Positions 62,995 through 64,000 of a stretch of 64,000 bases of DNA are shown here, piece after piece. Source of the DNA: Paenibacillus_E oryzisoli_A (lineage in GTDB: Bacteria; Bacillota; Bacilli; Paenibacillales; NBRC-103111); the NCBI RefSeq assembly GCF_050467285.1, contig NZ_JBCMUN010000009.1, positions 609,846 to 673,845 on the forward strand. The letters are read 5' to 3'. Positions within the stretch are counted from its first letter, which is position 1. Each line of letters begins with the position of its first letter. Both the position numbers and the translations under genes were made by a program. Under the pieces are notes generated by a model. It had not been told where the DNA came from. It did not search any database and was given only the letters and a program-made list of their open reading frames with translations.

Positions 62995-64000
62995 CTACAT
63001 TTGAATCGACTTCAACAATAGTTTACGCAAAATGGGAACCAGTTGCTCATGCAGCTCCTCCACATTCGGCACAACAATCGAGCTGCGCCCGTAAATGTTG
63101 CTCATCGCCAGCCGCTGCGTTTCGTGAACCTTTCCATTTGCCAGAAAAATGGAAATCACCTCAAGACCCTGCCTCCGAGCCTGGACGACCGCTTCATGCG
63201 TGTCGAGGATGCCGACATCGTGGTAGTTCGCCGCCGACGGCTCGCCGTCGGAGAATACGAGCAGGATGCGCTGACGCTCCTGCCGCCGCAGCAGCCGGCG
63301 GGTCATCTCGCGAATCGCGAAGCCGTCGCGATTGTCCTGCTGCGGATCGAGCGCCATCAGCGCCGCGCCGCTGCCGACCGCGAAGCAGGTGTCGAACCCG
63401 ATCGCCGCCTGAAACAGGTTCGGCGCCTCCTGCTCCGTCACGCGGTCCGCGTCCTCCCAGAATCCCACGATCTCGTGCGGGATTCGCAGGCTGCGGAGGG
63501 TCTCGTGGAACAGCACGAGACCGAGTTTTGTTTCGTCCATTTTGTCGTACATGGACGCCGAGCAGTCGACGAGCAGCGCGAACGCCGCGTCGAGCTGCGG
63601 GTCCGGGCCGCGCTTCTTGTAGAACAAGCGCGGCTGCTCGTCTGTAACGGCTCGTACAAGCTTCTTGTCGAGCCGCCCAAACAGGCGGTCGCCGCTCGGC
63701 GCGATCCGCTTCACTTCGAGCGTGCGCCGAATCGCACGCGTTAACGGCTTCGCGAGCGGCGCTGCGCGCTCGCGCAAAAGCCGGAACCCCGCCTCCTGCG
63801 CAGCAGTAGGCGGTTCCGGCGCCAACCAGGCCGCCGTCGCGAACGCGGCGGCCGCAGCCTCCCCGTGCCCGCCGCTCGCGGGCACGACCGCTTCGCGCCG
63901 CGCCGTGCGGGCGGCGCCGGTGCGCTTGGTGCGCTGCGAGCGCCCCTGGGCGAAGGAGAGCGCCTGATCGGCGGCATCGCCCTCGCGGGGCGCCGAACCC
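62995..64000 (-). CDS. VWA-domain protein, NorD/CobT-like, 5' end outside window
   Basis: The frame stays open to the window edge (at least 335 codons), so the N-terminal part is missing. The von Willebrand A domain has the MIDAS motif LLVDCSASMYDKMDETK, GSGAALMALDPQQDNRDG and the third motif in LVFSDGEPSAANYHDVG. The region before it is Ala/Arg-rich and GC-rich. The family partners an AAA ATPase to insert metal or activate enzymes; the partner gene would lie beyond the window. The C terminus ends LLKSIQM. Confidence 0.88.
   Translation of the reverse strand, partial: GSAPREGDAADQALSFAQGRSQRTKRTGAARTARREAVVPASGGHGEAAAAAFATAAWLAPEPPTAAQEAGFRLLRERAAPLAKPLTRAIRRTLEVKRIAPSGDRLFGRLDKKLVRAVTDEQPRLFYKKRGPDPQLDAAFALLVDCSASMYDKMDETKLGLVLFHETLRSLRIPHEIVGFWEDADRVTEQEAPNLFQAAIGFDTCFAVGSGAALMALDPQQDNRDGFAIREMTRRLLRRQERQRILLVFSDGEPSAANYHDVGILDTHEAVVQARRQGLEVISIFLANGKVHETQRLAMSNIYGRSSIVVPNVEELHEQLVPILRKLLLKSIQM

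Noticed and set aside
1..64000. Prophage, insertion sequence, tRNA or rRNA genes
   Set aside because: No transposase, integrase or structural RNA pattern was seen on reading, though a covariance search was not possible.

Overview
The window looks like chromosomal DNA of a Bacillota species of the Paenibacillus type (inference from gene content). The signs are Lpl/Ytc-type sugar ABC transporters under a membrane-bound AraC regulator, a YtxJ thiol protein of bacillithiol organisms, a TetR-type FadR with fad/etf genes as in Bacillus, strong GGAGG ribosome sites, sigma-A promoters, and large secreted proteins with discoidin repeats. I saw no rRNA, tRNA, phage, insertion sequence or CRISPR array.

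Left part (1-15.7 kb): a polysaccharide-utilisation locus, all on the minus strand. It has a sensor-AraC regulator, two sugar permeases, a lipoprotein binding protein, a GH28-like beta-helix protein, and two secreted alginate-lyase-fold proteins. One carries ricin/AbfB lectin domains; the other is a giant discoidin-rich protein cut by the window edge. CcpA (cre)-like sites lie at the regulator promoter and upstream of the smaller lyase.

Middle left (15.9-29.3 kb): housekeeping and unlinked genes. These are a TPR glycosyltransferase, DUF1904, a YvyF-like zinc-ribbon protein, a MOSC protein, glutathione peroxidase, a HelD-type helicase, two tandem DegV/FakB proteins, SDR, hemolysin III, GDSL hydrolase, M20 amidohydrolase, EamA transporter, YtxJ and a small lipoprotein.

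Centre (29.4-44.1 kb): fatty-acid beta-oxidation. Minus strand: fadF, fadN, fadA, fadE, acyl-CoA ligase, thioesterase, then a PucR regulator. Plus strand: fadR-etfB-etfA. A consensus-like sigma-A promoter plus an 18-bp FadR-type palindrome precedes fadR, and a consensus cre site precedes fadF. EtfAB would pass electrons to FadF and on to quinone. A 515-bp gap full of 37-bp repeats separates fadN from fadA.

Right part (45-58.2 kb): a small NTF2-fold protein, a 41-residue membrane peptide, a monoglyceride-lipase-like hydrolase, and an SDR with a divergent MerR regulator. Two divergent sulfur-acquisition operons follow. One is a sulfonate-type ABC system with an AprAB-like flavoprotein/ferredoxin pair inserted between the ATPase and binding-protein genes, preceded by an attenuator-like leader. 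The other is cysT-cysW-cysA-sbp for sulfate.

Right end (58.2-64 kb): DUF817, small lipoproteins, an AT-rich hypothetical gene, an acyl-CoA thioesterase, purT and the 3' part of a VWA-domain gene. Five intergenic stretches carry clusters of short inverted or tandem repeats. I worked by reading only; family names come from motif recognition, not database searches.
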